From Bacteroidales bacterium (GTDB lineage: Bacteria > Bacteroidota > Bacteroidia > Bacteroidales > Muribaculaceae), in assembly GCA_004557195.1 (NCBI GenBank), contig SFER01000044.1, forward strand, positions 1-13,078: a stretch of 13,078 bases of DNA. Direction: 5' to 3'. The notes below the pieces were generated by a model, which worked only from the letters and a program-made list of their open reading frames with translations, made no database searches and was not told where the DNA came from. Position 1 is the stretch's first letter, and the number at the start of each line of letters is the position of its first letter. Positions 1 to 6,867 of the stretch are shown one piece after another. A program made the position numbers and the translations under genes.

Positions 1-216
1 TCAAGCAACAAGGGTGACAAAACCATCACTGTAACCATCAAGTGGAAAGAGAAGCACCCAATTTATGGTAAATTCGTTAACAAAACGAAGAAATACCACG
101 CTCACGACGAGAAAAACGAATGCCAAATCGGCGACAAAGTGCGCCTCATGGAAACTCGTCCGCTAAGCAAAACTAAAAGATGGAGATTGGTAGAAATAAT
201 TGAAAAAGTTAAGTAA
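1..216 (+). CDS. rpsQ: 30S ribosomal protein uS17 (S17), 5'-truncated by the window edge
   Basis: The first base opens in frame and 71 codons run to a TAA stop at 214-216. The visible part includes KHPIYGKFV and the typical end, with METRPLSKTKRWRLVEI about 20 residues before the C-terminus. Family members are usually about 85 residues, so some 15 N-terminal residues lie upstream of the window. uS17 is an OB-fold protein that binds 16S rRNA early in 30S assembly. Only two bases separate its stop from the rplN start, so the two are probably translated together. The order rpsQ-rplN marks the junction between the S10 and spc parts of the cluster. Identity is secure; the start cannot be seen. Confidence 0.96.
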   Translation, partial: SSNKGDKTITVTIKWKEKHPIYGKFVNKTKKYHAHDEKNECQIGDKVRLMETRPLSKTKRWRLVEIIEKVK

Positions 217-218
217 AA

Positions 219-584
219 ATGATACAGACTGAAAGCCGTTTAACTGTTGCTGACAACAGTGGAGCAAAAGAAGTACTTTGCATCCGTGTACTTGGTGGTA
301 CTGGTCGCAGATACGCATCTGTAGGCGACATCATCGTCGTTACTGTGAAATCTGCTATCCCTTCTTCCGACGTCAAGAAAGGTACTGTCTCTAAAGCAGT
401 CATCGTTCGCACTAAAAAGGAAATCCGCCGTGCCGACGGTTCCTACATCCGCTTTGATGACAACGCTTGCGTGTTGTTGAACAATGCCGGCGACCTCCGC
501 GGTAGCCGTATCTTTGGTCCCGTTGCTCGCGAACTCCGCGCAACCAACATGAAGATTGTTTCTCTCGCTCCCGAAGTACTCTAA
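219..584 (+). CDS. rplN: 50S ribosomal protein uL14 (L14)
   Basis: This 121-residue protein is full length for uL14. It opens MIQTESRLTVADNSGAKEV, the family signature, where the ADNSGA turn is nearly invariant. It ends with the conserved GSRIFGPVARELR (about residues 95-107) and a hydrophobic tail. In known ribosomes uL14 sits on the subunit interface, contributes to an intersubunit bridge, and is the docking site of the silencing factor RsfS. The ATG follows the rpsQ stop by two bases with no Shine-Dalgarno motif. A 21-base gap separates it from rplX. Confidence 0.98.
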   Translation: MIQTESRLTVADNSGAKEVLCIRVLGGTGRRYASVGDIIVVTVKSAIPSSDVKKGTVSKAVIVRTKKEIRRADGSYIRFDDNACVLLNNAGDLRGSRIFGPVARELRATNMKIVSLAPEVL

Positions 585-605
585 TCGTTAAAAAGTTTCT
601 TACAA

Positions 606-926
606 ATGACTAAGTTACATATCAAAAAAGGTGATACCGTTATCGTTAACGCCGGCGACGACCGTGGACAAAAAGGACGCGTCCTCTCTGTTCTCCGCTC
701 TAAAAACCGCGCTATCGTAGAAGGTCTCAACATGGTATCTAAGAGTACCAAGCCTAACGCAAAGCACCCACAAGGTGGCATTATTAAAATGGAAGCACCC
801 ATCCACATCTCAAACTTGAGCCTTATCGACCCCGCCAGCGGAAAAGCTACCCGCATCGGCCGTCGTAAGAACGATGCAGGTGTTACAGTTCGTTATTCTA
901 AAAAATCAGGAGAGGAGATTAAGTAA
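606..926 (+). CDS. rplX: 50S ribosomal protein uL24 (L24)
   Basis: This 106-residue protein has a KOW motif at about residues 6-33 (IKKGDTVIVNAGDDRGQKGR), followed by the family stretch EGLNMVSKSTKPN. uL24 is one of the two proteins that start 50S assembly, binding the 5' domain of 23S rRNA. The length is normal for the family. The stop codon overlaps the rplE start by one base (TAATG at 924-928), which suggests translational coupling. The end of the gene, encoding SGEEIK, also spells GAGGAGA, a Shine-Dalgarno-like stretch placed correctly for rplE. Confidence 0.98.
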   Translation: MTKLHIKKGDTVIVNAGDDRGQKGRVLSVLRSKNRAIVEGLNMVSKSTKPNAKHPQGGIIKMEAPIHISNLSLIDPASGKATRIGRRKNDAGVTVRYSKKSGEEIK

Positions 927-1474
927 TGAGCACTACAACACTTAAGAAAGACTATAAAGAAAGAATTGCTCCGGCGTTGATGAAAGATTTCAACTACACA
1001 ACTCCGATGCAAGTGCCCCGCCTTCTCAAAATCGTTATCAACGAAGGTCTCGGCGCCGCTACTGCCGACAAGAAAATCATCGAGACTGCCATCAACGAGT
1101 TGACAGCCATCACTGGCCAGAAAGCCGTTGCTACTCTTTCTCGTAAAGACATCTCGAACTTCAAAGTGCGTAAAAAAATGCCCATCGGCGTTCGCGTTAC
1201 TCTCCGCAACGACCGCATGTACGAATTCATGGAACGCTTCATCCGCATCGCCCTTCCCCGTATCCGCGACTTCAAGGGTATCGAAGGCAAGTTGGATGGC
1301 CGTGGTAACTACACCGTAGGTATCACCGAGCAAATCATCTTCCCCGAAATCGTTATCGACAACATTTCTCGCCTCACCGGTATGAATATCACTTTCGTTA
1401 CCAGTGCACGCACCGACGAGGAAGGTTACGCCCTCTTGAAATACTTCGGTTTACCTTTTAAGAACGCTAAATAA
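926..1474 (+). CDS. rplE: 50S ribosomal protein uL5 (L5)
   Basis: This 182-residue protein is close to the usual 179-185 residues of uL5. Visible family motifs include the IVINEGLG strand (about 36-43), the KAVATLSRKDISNFKVR stretch (66-82), PRIRDFKGI (111-119) and GITEQIIFPEI (132-142). uL5 binds 5S rRNA together with uL18 and contacts the P-site tRNA in the central protuberance. Its ATG shares one base with the rplX stop. An eight-base gap leads to rpsN. Confidence 0.98.
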   Translation: MSTTTLKKDYKERIAPALMKDFNYTTPMQVPRLLKIVINEGLGAATADKKIIETAINELTAITGQKAVATLSRKDISNFKVRKKMPIGVRVTLRNDRMYEFMERFIRIALPRIRDFKGIEGKLDGRGNYTVGITEQIIFPEIVIDNISRLTGMNITFVTSARTDEEGYALLKYFGLPFKNAK

Positions 1475-1482
1475 AGAATAAT

Positions 1483-1752
1483 ATGGCAAAAGAATCGATG
1501 AAAGCTCGCGAAGTGAAAAGAGCAAAACTCGTGGCTAAATATGCCGCCAAAAAGGCTCGTCTCAAAGCCGAAGGCGACTACGAGGCACTCCAGAAACTTC
1601 CGAAAAACGCATCTTATGTGCGCCTTCACAACCGCTGCAAGATTACAGGTCGTCCAAAAGGATATATGCGCCAATTCGGCATCTCTCGTATCCAATTCCG
1701 CGAAATGGCATCTGCCGGTTTAATCCCTGGTGTAAAAAAAGCAAGCTGGTAG
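1483..1752 (+). CDS. rpsN: 30S ribosomal protein uS14 (S14), zinc-free form
   Basis: This 89-residue basic protein carries the uS14 core RLHNRCKITGRPKGYMRQFG (about residues 46-65) and ends in PGVKKASW, the standard C-terminus. The paired CxxC zinc ligands of the short form are absent; only one cysteine remains. This is therefore the longer C-minus type. uS14 sits in the 30S head and joins late in assembly. The 76-base gap that follows is the second longest inside the cluster and contains a hairpin. Confidence 0.97.
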   Translation: MAKESMKAREVKRAKLVAKYAAKKARLKAEGDYEALQKLPKNASYVRLHNRCKITGRPKGYMRQFGISRIQFREMASAGLIPGVKKASW

Positions 1753-1783
1753 GCCCTTAATTTTACAACAAAGAGTGTATTAA

Positions 1784-1813
1784 ATATTGTTCGGTGAAAA
1801 TCCGAATCAATTT
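1784..1813 (+). promoter_or_regulatory. Bulged hairpin in the rpsN-rpsH gap (candidate leader element)
   Basis: ATTGTTCGG (1786-1794) pairs with CCGAA-T-CAAT (1802-1811), leaving T1807 as a single-base bulge and a seven-base loop TGAAAAT. A1784 can pair with T1813 across one mismatch. The hairpin ends 16-18 bases before the rpsH ATG and is followed by a T-rich stretch. It may affect rpsH translation or transcription pausing. The pairing is seen directly; the function is inference. Confidence 0.5.
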
Positions 1814-1828
1814 AAATTTTTATTTTTT

Positions 1829-2227
1829 ATGACTGATCCAATAGCAGATTATTTAACAAGATTGAGGAACGCTATCAAGGCACAACACCGCGTTGTCGAA
1901 GTGCCCGCCTCAAACTTGAAAAAGGAAATCACTAAAATCCTTTTTGAAAAAGGCTATATTCTTAACTACAAGTTTATAGAGGGTGAAACCCCCGGAGGAA
2001 CAATCAAAATTGCCCTCAAATACGATCCGGTTGACAAAGTCAATGCCATCAAATGCCTTAAGCGCGTTTCTCGTCCCGGATTGCGTCACTACTGCGGCTA
2101 CAAAGACATGCCGCGTGTCCTCAATGGACTCGGAATCGCCATCCTTTCTACTTCGAAAGGTGTTATGACCAATAAAGAGGCCGCTCAAGAAAAAATCGGC
2201 GGCGAAGTTTTGTGTTACGTTTATTAA
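1829..2227 (+). CDS. rpsH: 30S ribosomal protein uS8 (S8)
   Basis: This 132-residue protein starts at the ATG giving MTDPIADYLTRLRNAIKAQ, the classic uS8 N-terminus. An in-frame TTG at 1787 would add 14 residues with no family counterpart and would start inside the hairpin, so I reject it. The C-terminal motif STSKGVMT (107-114) followed by GGEVLCYVY is the conserved rRNA-binding end. uS8 organises the central domain of 16S rRNA. In E. coli it is the translational repressor of the spc operon; whether that holds here is unknown, but the hairpin just upstream makes it worth asking. Confidence 0.97.
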   Translation: MTDPIADYLTRLRNAIKAQHRVVEVPASNLKKEITKILFEKGYILNYKFIEGETPGGTIKIALKYDPVDKVNAIKCLKRVSRPGLRHYCGYKDMPRVLNGLGIAILSTSKGVMTNKEAAQEKIGGEVLCYVY

Positions 2228-2232
2228 TCTAT

Positions 2233-2239
2233 AGGAGGT
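2233..2239 (+). promoter_or_regulatory. Strong Shine-Dalgarno motif before rplF
   Basis: AGGAGGT lies six bases before the rplF ATG, in a non-coding gap. It is the only full Shine-Dalgarno motif lying in an intergenic gap of the window. The other cluster genes start after A/T-rich sequence, as is usual in Bacteroidetes. Confidence 0.8.
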
Positions 2240-2245
2240 AAAACA

Positions 2246-2800
2246 ATGTCAAGAATAGGTAAATTGCCAATCGCTTTGCCCGCTGGTGTTTCAGTGAAGG
2301 TAGATAATAATGTAATCACAGTTAAAGGTCCCAAAGGCGAACTTTCCCAGAAATTCCACAGCGACCTTACAGTGAAAGTTGAAGACAACCACATCGTCGT
2401 TACCCGCCCAAGCGATGACATCGAACACCGCGCTCAACACGGTCTCGTTCGTGCTCTCATCCACAACATGGTGGTAGGCGTTTCGGAAGGATTCAAGAAA
2501 GAGATGGAACTCGTAGGTGTCGGCTACCGCGCTACAACTAATGGCCCGGTGCTCGAACTCCAACTCGGTTTCTCTCACGCAACCTACATCAAATTCCCTC
2601 CCGAGGTTAAGGTCGAGGCTAAAACAGAGAGAAATAAAAATCCTCTTATTATCGTCGAGTCATGCGATAAACAACTTCTCGGCCAGGTGTGCGCCAAAAT
2701 CCGCTCCCTCCGCAAGCCCGAACCCTACAAAGGTAAAGGTATCAAGTTTGTCGGTGAAGTTATTCGTCGCAAGTCGGGTAAATCAGCAAGTGCTAAATAA
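2246..2800 (+). CDS. rplF: 50S ribosomal protein uL6 (L6)
   Basis: This 184-residue protein is full length, with the usual two repeated alpha/beta domains. It opens MSRIGKLPIALPAGVSVKV, and the second domain ends with the family signature PEPYKGKGI (158-166), followed by a basic tail. uL6 lies near the sarcin-ricin loop and the base of the stalk on the 50S subunit. The ATG is preceded by a strong Shine-Dalgarno sequence at ideal spacing, unlike its neighbours. A 15-base gap leads to rplR. Confidence 0.98.
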   Translation: MSRIGKLPIALPAGVSVKVDNNVITVKGPKGELSQKFHSDLTVKVEDNHIVVTRPSDDIEHRAQHGLVRALIHNMVVGVSEGFKKEMELVGVGYRATTNGPVLELQLGFSHATYIKFPPEVKVEAKTERNKNPLIIVESCDKQLLGQVCAKIRSLRKPEPYKGKGIKFVGEVIRRKSGKSASAK

Positions 2801-2815
2801 TAAATTCCAACTATC

Positions 2816-3157
2816 ATGACAACGAAGATAAACAGAAGAATCAAAATAAAAACTCGCATCCGTGGTCGCATCAGCGGCACTGCCGAATGCCCCCGTATGA
2901 GCGTGTTCAGAAGCAATAAGCAAATCTATGTTCAATTGATCGACGACCTCGCCGGCAAAACATTGGTTGCTGCTTCTTCCAAAGGTATTACCGAAGGTAC
3001 TAAATGCGAAATCGCCGAAAAAGTTGGCGAAGCCGCTGCCAAGAAAGCCCTCGAAGCCGGCATCTCTGCCGTTGTCTTCGACCGCAATGGCTATTTGTTC
3101 CACGGTAGAGTTAAATCATTGGCCGACGGTGCTCGTAAAGGCGGTCTTAAATTTTAA
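2816..3157 (+). CDS. rplR: 50S ribosomal protein uL18 (L18)
   Basis: This 113-residue basic protein matches uL18 in length and in motifs: RIRGRISGTAECPRMSVFRS near the N-terminus, then NKQIYVQLIDD, and a C-terminal FDRNGYLFHGRVKSLADGAR. uL18 binds 5S rRNA with uL5 and anchors it in the central protuberance. The start is an ATG after A/T-rich sequence. Seven bases separate its stop from rpsE. Confidence 0.98.
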   Translation: MTTKINRRIKIKTRIRGRISGTAECPRMSVFRSNKQIYVQLIDDLAGKTLVAASSKGITEGTKCEIAEKVGEAAAKKALEAGISAVVFDRNGYLFHGRVKSLADGARKGGLKF

Positions 3158-3164
3158 TTGAACT

Positions 3165-3686
3165 ATGGCTAATACAAGAAACAATAGAGTTAAATCTACC
3201 AACGACGTCGAACTCAAAGATCGCCTCGTCGCTATTAATCGTGTTACTAAAGTTACCAAAGGTGGCCGCACTTTCACTTTCGCCGCTATCGTAGTGGTGG
3301 GTAATGAAAACGGTATCGTAGGTTGGGGCCTTGGTAAGGCAAATGAGGTTACCGCCGCTATCGCCAAAGGCGTTGAGGCTGCTAAGAAAAACCTCATCAA
3401 AGTGCCCGTACACAAAGGCACTATCCCACACGAGCAAGCCGCTAAATTCGGCGGTTCACGCATCATCCTTATCCCCGCTTCTGCCGGTACCGGTGTGAAA
3501 GCCGGTGGTGCTATGCGTGCCGTTCTCGAGAGTGTGGGTATCACCGACGTCCTCGCCAAGAGCAAAGGCTCTTCCAATCCTCACAACCTCGTTAAGGCTA
3601 CTATCGCTGCCCTCAACGAAATGAGAAGCCCTGCTACTGTGGCTCAAAACCGCGGTATCTCCATCGATAAAGTGTTTAACGGTTAA
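3165..3686 (+). CDS. rpsE: 30S ribosomal protein uS5 (S5)
   Basis: This 173-residue protein has the two uS5 domains. The N-terminal double-stranded-RNA-binding fold spans about residues 18-82 and contains VTKGGRTFTFAAIVVVG and GWGLGKANEV. The C-terminal domain carries AGTGVKAGGAMRAVLE (about 107-122) and GSSNPHNLVKAT. uS5 lines the mRNA entry channel and affects decoding fidelity. Spacing to its neighbours is tight (7 and 14 bases). Confidence 0.98.
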   Translation: MANTRNNRVKSTNDVELKDRLVAINRVTKVTKGGRTFTFAAIVVVGNENGIVGWGLGKANEVTAAIAKGVEAAKKNLIKVPVHKGTIPHEQAAKFGGSRIILIPASAGTGVKAGGAMRAVLESVGITDVLAKSKGSSNPHNLVKATIAALNEMRSPATVAQNRGISIDKVFNG

Positions 3687-3700
3687 TTTTAGCATCAATC

Positions 3701-3880
3701 ATGGCAGAAATCAAAATCAAGCAGATCAAAAGCAGAATTAACTGCCCTGCAACACAAAAAAGAACTCTCGATGCCCTCGGCTTGAGAAAAATGAATCAAG
3801 TGGTTGTAAAAGAAGATTGCGCTTCCACTTGGGGTATGGTTAACAAAGTGCGTCACCTCGTTGAAGTGACTAACGCCTAA
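3701..3880 (+). CDS. rpmD: 50S ribosomal protein uL30 (L30)
   Basis: A 59-codon gene starts with ATG at 3701 and ends with TAA at 3878-3880. The product opens MAEIKIKQIKSRINCPATQK and continues RTLDALGLRKMNQVV, the uL30 signature, then ends in a helix with VRHLVEVTN. The length is exactly that expected for bacterial uL30. It sits between rpsE and rplO as in most bacteria, 14 bases from each. uL30 is a small 50S surface protein. Confidence 0.97.
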   Translation: MAEIKIKQIKSRINCPATQKRTLDALGLRKMNQVVVKEDCASTWGMVNKVRHLVEVTNA

Positions 3881-3894
3881 ATCTTTCTAACACA

Positions 3895-4341
3895 ATGGAC
3901 TTAAGTAATTTAAAACCAGCTATCGGCTCTAATAAGAGCGGCAAACGCGTTGGTCGCGGTCAAGGCTCCGGCAAAGGCGGCACTTCTACCCGCGGTCACA
4001 AAGGCGCTAAATCTCGTTCCGGTTACAAAACTAAAATCGGTTTCGAGGGTGGTCAGATGCCTTTGCAACGCCGTGTGCCTAAATTCGGTTTCAAAAACAT
4101 CAACCGCGTTGAATACAAGGCTGTAAACCTCAGCGTTATCGAAGAACTCGCCACTGCTAAAGGCCTCGCCAAAATCACTGTCGAGGATCTCAAAGCTGCA
4201 GGTTTCGTTGGCAAAAAAGAACTCGTTAAGATTCTCGCCAACGGCACAATCACTGCCAAAGTGGAAGTTGTTGCCAACGCTTTCTCTAAGAAAGCCGAGG
4301 AGGCTATCATCGCAGCGGGTGGTTCAATCCAAAAAATCTAA
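3895..4341 (+). CDS. rplO: 50S ribosomal protein uL15 (L15)
   Basis: This 148-residue protein opens MDLSNLKPAIGSNKSGKRVG and continues with the long Gly/Arg/Lys-rich extension typical of uL15 (about 17-45, GRGQGSGKGGTSTRGHKG). Then come GFEGGQMPLQRRVPKFGF (49-66) and a globular C-terminal domain. The extension threads into 23S rRNA during late 50S assembly. The stop is six bases before secY, a conserved pairing. Confidence 0.98.
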   Translation: MDLSNLKPAIGSNKSGKRVGRGQGSGKGGTSTRGHKGAKSRSGYKTKIGFEGGQMPLQRRVPKFGFKNINRVEYKAVNLSVIEELATAKGLAKITVEDLKAAGFVGKKELVKILANGTITAKVEVVANAFSKKAEEAIIAAGGSIQKI

Positions 4342-4347
4342 TTCATT

Positions 4348-5682
4348 ATGCGTTTTATTGAGACCATAAAAAATATCTGGAAAATCGAAGACCTCCGTCA
4401 GAGAATCATCATAACACTCCTCCTGGTGCTCGTGTACCGCTTCGGGTGTTATGTGGTCCTCCCCGGAATCAGCCCCGCCGAAATCGACGCACTGCGCAAT
4501 TTCACCAGCGGCGGTTTGATGCAGTTGCTCGATATGTTCTCCGGTGGCGCGTTCTCCCAGGCTTCTATCTTCGCCTTGGGTATCATGCCCTACATCACCG
4601 CGTCTATCGTGATTCAACTTCTCGGCATCGTCCTTCCTTCTTTCCAAAAATTGCAGCGTGAGGGCGAAAGTGGTCGCACCAAGCTCAATCAGTACACCCG
4701 CTACCTCACTGTAGCGATTCTCCTTCTCCAAGGTCCGGCTTACCTCGTTAACTTGCAAGTGCAAGTAAACCAAGCCGGTGGTGCAGCTCACTTTGGCTTC
4801 TGGACTACTCTCTATCTCACCATCATCCTCGCTGCCGGCTCCATGTTCATCATGTGGCTCGGCGAGAAAATCACCGACAAAGGCGTCGGCAATGGTATCT
4901 CTTTCATCATCCTTGTGGGTATCATCGCTCGCCTCCCGTTGGCTTTCCTCCAGGAATTTACCAACCGTCTCACCACTGCTCAAGGCGGACTCGTGATGTT
5001 CCTTGTTGAAATCATCGTCCTCTTCGCAGTTATCGCCGGTGCCGTTCTCCTCGTGCAAGGTACTCGCAAAGTGCCCGTACAATACGCTAAACGCATTGTC
5101 GGCAACAAGCAATATGGTGGTGCACGCCAGTACATCCCATTGAAAGTTAATGCAGCAGGTGTTATGCCTATCATCTTTGCTCAAGCAATCATGTTCATCC
5201 CTGTTACATTGGTCGGCTTCAACGCTTCCGAAAGCAACTCTTTCGTTCGCGCTTTCTCCGACATCAATGGTTTCTGGTACAACGCCGTTTACTTCATCAT
5301 GATTGTTGCGTTCACCTATTTCTACACCGCCATCACTGTGCGTCCCACCGAAATGGCTGAGAACCTCAAACGCAACAACGGTTTCATCCCTGGTGTGAAA
5401 CCCGGCTCGAAAACTGCCGACTATCTCGACTCGATTATGTCGCGCATCACTTTCCCCGGCTCTCTATTCCTCGGATTAGTTGCTATCATGCCTGCTTTCG
5501 CCAAAATCTGTGGTGTTAATCAGCAATTCGCTCAATTCTTTGGCGGAACATCGTTGCTCATCCTCGTTGGTGTTGTCCTCGACACGCTCATGCAAATCGA
5601 GAGCCACCTCATGATGCGCCACTACGATGGTTTGATGAAATCAGGTAAAATCAAAGGCCGCACTACTGGTAGCGCATATTAA
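4348..5682 (+). CDS. secY: Preprotein translocase channel subunit SecY
   Basis: This 444-residue, very hydrophobic protein has ten predicted membrane helices: about 19-39, 68-95, 115-138, 150-172, 182-201, 214-237, 267-290, 311-332, 370-390 and 398-418. The SecY signature around ALGIMPYITASIVIQLL lies in helix 2. The cytoplasmic loop near 333-358 (PTEMAENLKRNNGFIPGVKP) is the segment that engages ribosomes and SecA in characterised SecY. SecY forms the protein-conducting pore of the inner membrane with SecE and SecG. No adk gene intervenes before map, unlike the order in many Firmicutes. Confidence 0.98.
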   Translation: MRFIETIKNIWKIEDLRQRIIITLLLVLVYRFGCYVVLPGISPAEIDALRNFTSGGLMQLLDMFSGGAFSQASIFALGIMPYITASIVIQLLGIVLPSFQKLQREGESGRTKLNQYTRYLTVAILLLQGPAYLVNLQVQVNQAGGAAHFGFWTTLYLTIILAAGSMFIMWLGEKITDKGVGNGISFIILVGIIARLPLAFLQEFTNRLTTAQGGLVMFLVEIIVLFAVIAGAVLLVQGTRKVPVQYAKRIVGNKQYGGARQYIPLKVNAAGVMPIIFAQAIMFIPVTLVGFNASESNSFVRAFSDINGFWYNAVYFIMIVAFTYFYTAITVRPTEMAENLKRNNGFIPGVKPGSKTADYLDSIMSRITFPGSLFLGLVAIMPAFAKICGVNQQFAQFFGGTSLLILVGVVLDTLMQIESHLMMRHYDGLMKSGKIKGRTTGSAY

Positions 5683-5690
5683 TAATTAAA

Positions 5691-6467
5691 ATGATTTTTC
5701 TTAAGACTGAAGAACAAATAGAGCGCATGCGCGCAGCCAACATGCTCGTGGCTCGTACACTTGGCGAAGTTGCCAAGTGTATCGCCCCGGGTGTAACTAC
5801 CCTCCAGCTCGACCAAGTCGCCGAACAATTCATCCGCGACAATGGTGGAGTACCGGGGTTCAAAGGCTACGGGGGATTCCCTTACACATTGTGCACATCG
5901 GTCAACGAAGTCGTAGTCCACGGATTCCCCTCCGACTACGCCCTCAAAGACGGTGATATTGTCTCAGTTGATTGTGGTGCCGTGCTCGACGGCTTCAACG
6001 GCGACTCCTGCTACACTTTCCCCGTAGGCGACGTCGCTCCCGAAACCCTCGCGCTCCTTCGCGCCACCAAGGAATCTCTCTATGTCGGCATCGAAACCGC
6101 TGTCGAAGGAAAACGCATCGGAGACATTTCCGCTGCTATCCAAGAATACTGCGAATCCCGCGGTTATTCGGTAGTGCGCGAAATGTGTGGTCACGGAATC
6201 GGTCATCGCCTTCACGAAGACCCCCAAGTGCCCAACTTCGGTCGCCCCGGCACCGGAAACCTTGTCAAAAACGGTCTCTGCATCGCTATCGAGCCAATGA
6301 TCAACCTTGGCGAGCACCAAGTAATCCTCAACGGCTGGAAATGCGTCACTCGCGACGGTAAACCATCTGCCCATTTCGAGCACACCATCGCAATCCGTAA
6401 CGGCAAAGCCGACATCCTATCATCTTTCAGTTTCATCGAAGAAGCACTTAAGGACAAATCAATATAA
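5691..6467 (+). CDS. map: Methionine aminopeptidase, type I
   Basis: This 258-residue enzyme removes the initiator methionine from new proteins in the cytoplasm. The five metal ligands of the pita-bread fold are present: D94 (SVDCGA), D105 (GDSCYTF), H168 (CGHGIG), E201 (IAIEPMI) and E230 (HFEHT). The substrate-contacting histidines H77 (VVVHGFP) and H175 (RLHEDP) are also there. It has no zinc-finger or SH3-like N-terminal extension. Eight bases separate it from secY and ten from infA, so it is in the same transcription unit. The chemistry should be normal. Confidence 0.97.
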   Translation: MIFLKTEEQIERMRAANMLVARTLGEVAKCIAPGVTTLQLDQVAEQFIRDNGGVPGFKGYGGFPYTLCTSVNEVVVHGFPSDYALKDGDIVSVDCGAVLDGFNGDSCYTFPVGDVAPETLALLRATKESLYVGIETAVEGKRIGDISAAIQEYCESRGYSVVREMCGHGIGHRLHEDPQVPNFGRPGTGNLVKNGLCIAIEPMINLGEHQVILNGWKCVTRDGKPSAHFEHTIAIRNGKADILSSFSFIEEALKDKSI

Positions 6468-6477
6468 TCATTAATTT

Positions 6478-6696
6478 ATGGCGAAACAAGCAGCAATAGA
6501 ACAAGACGGTGTAATCGTCGAAGCCTTGTCAAATGCAATGTTCCGTGTCGAACTCGATAACGGGCACGAAATTACAGCGCACATCTCCGGCAAAATGAGA
6601 ATGCACTACATCAAAATCCTCCCCGGAGACAAGGTTAAAGTCGAAATGTCACCCTACGACTTGTCAAAAGGCCGTATAGCATTTAGATACAAATAA
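6478..6696 (+). CDS. infA: Translation initiation factor IF-1
   Basis: This 72-residue protein is a single S1-type OB fold of exactly the usual length. Visible family features are the opening MAKQAAIEQDGVIVEAL, FRVELDNGHEITAHISGKMRMHYI (about 22-45), PGDKVKVEMSPYDLSKGRI (49-67) and the RYK end. IF-1 occupies the A site of the 30S subunit during initiation and works with IF-2 and IF-3. It is followed after 18 bases by rpmJ. Confidence 0.98.
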   Translation: MAKQAAIEQDGVIVEALSNAMFRVELDNGHEITAHISGKMRMHYIKILPGDKVKVEMSPYDLSKGRIAFRYK

Positions 6697-6714
6697 AATT
6701 AAAACATCACAGAT

Positions 6715-6831
6715 ATGAAAGTAAGAGCATCAGTTAAAAAGCGCACTCCCGACAGCAAAATCGTCAGAAGAAAAGGTCGCTTGTATGTTATTAATAAGAA
6801 AAATCCAAAGTATAAACAACGTCAAGGATAA
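6715..6831 (+). CDS. rpmJ: 50S ribosomal protein bL36 (L36), zinc-free form
   Basis: A 38-codon gene from ATG 6715 to TAA 6829-6831. The product opens MKVRASVKKRTPDSKIVRRK and ends KNPKYKQRQG, the bL36 signature. Zinc-type bL36 carries three Cys and one His; none of the cysteines is present here. The TPDSK segment has Ser at the position of the one Cys I recall in other Bacteroidales copies. bL36 is a small late-assembling 50S protein. The infA-rpmJ-rpsM order is standard. Confidence 0.96.
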   Translation: MKVRASVKKRTPDSKIVRRKGRLYVINKKNPKYKQRQG

Positions 6832-6837
6832 ATTCAT

Positions 6838-6845
6838 TATCTTTG
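6838..6845 (+). promoter_or_regulatory. Promoter-like -7 element before rpsM
   Basis: TATCTTTG matches the Bacteroidetes -7 consensus TAnnTTTG and is followed by CA, as is common at such promoters. It lies 22 bases before the rpsM ATG in the 36-base gap after rpmJ. I see no clear TTTG at the -33 position about 19-20 bases upstream, so strength is uncertain. If active it would start an alpha-operon transcript (rpsM-rpsK-rpsD-rpoA-rplQ). Confidence 0.5.
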
Positions 6846-6867
6846 CAAAATAATTTTGTAGAATAAT

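Noticed and set aside
912..918. GAGGAGA as a Shine-Dalgarno site for rplE
   Set aside because: Spacing to the ATG is good, but the bases encode the conserved-looking Glu-rich end of uL24 and rplE overlaps the rplX stop. Coupled re-initiation explains the start without it, so it is not listed as a separate site.
1787..1828. TTG-initiated 14-residue extension of uS8
   Set aside because: Family members begin at MTDPIADYL, which matches the ATG at 1829. The extension is translated from the hairpin and T-rich leader.
4324..5184. 286-codon open frame on the minus strand, antisense to secY
   Set aside because: The product is a highly acidic, low-complexity protein without motifs, the typical mirror of a hydrophobic membrane gene. 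The plus-strand secY is certain.
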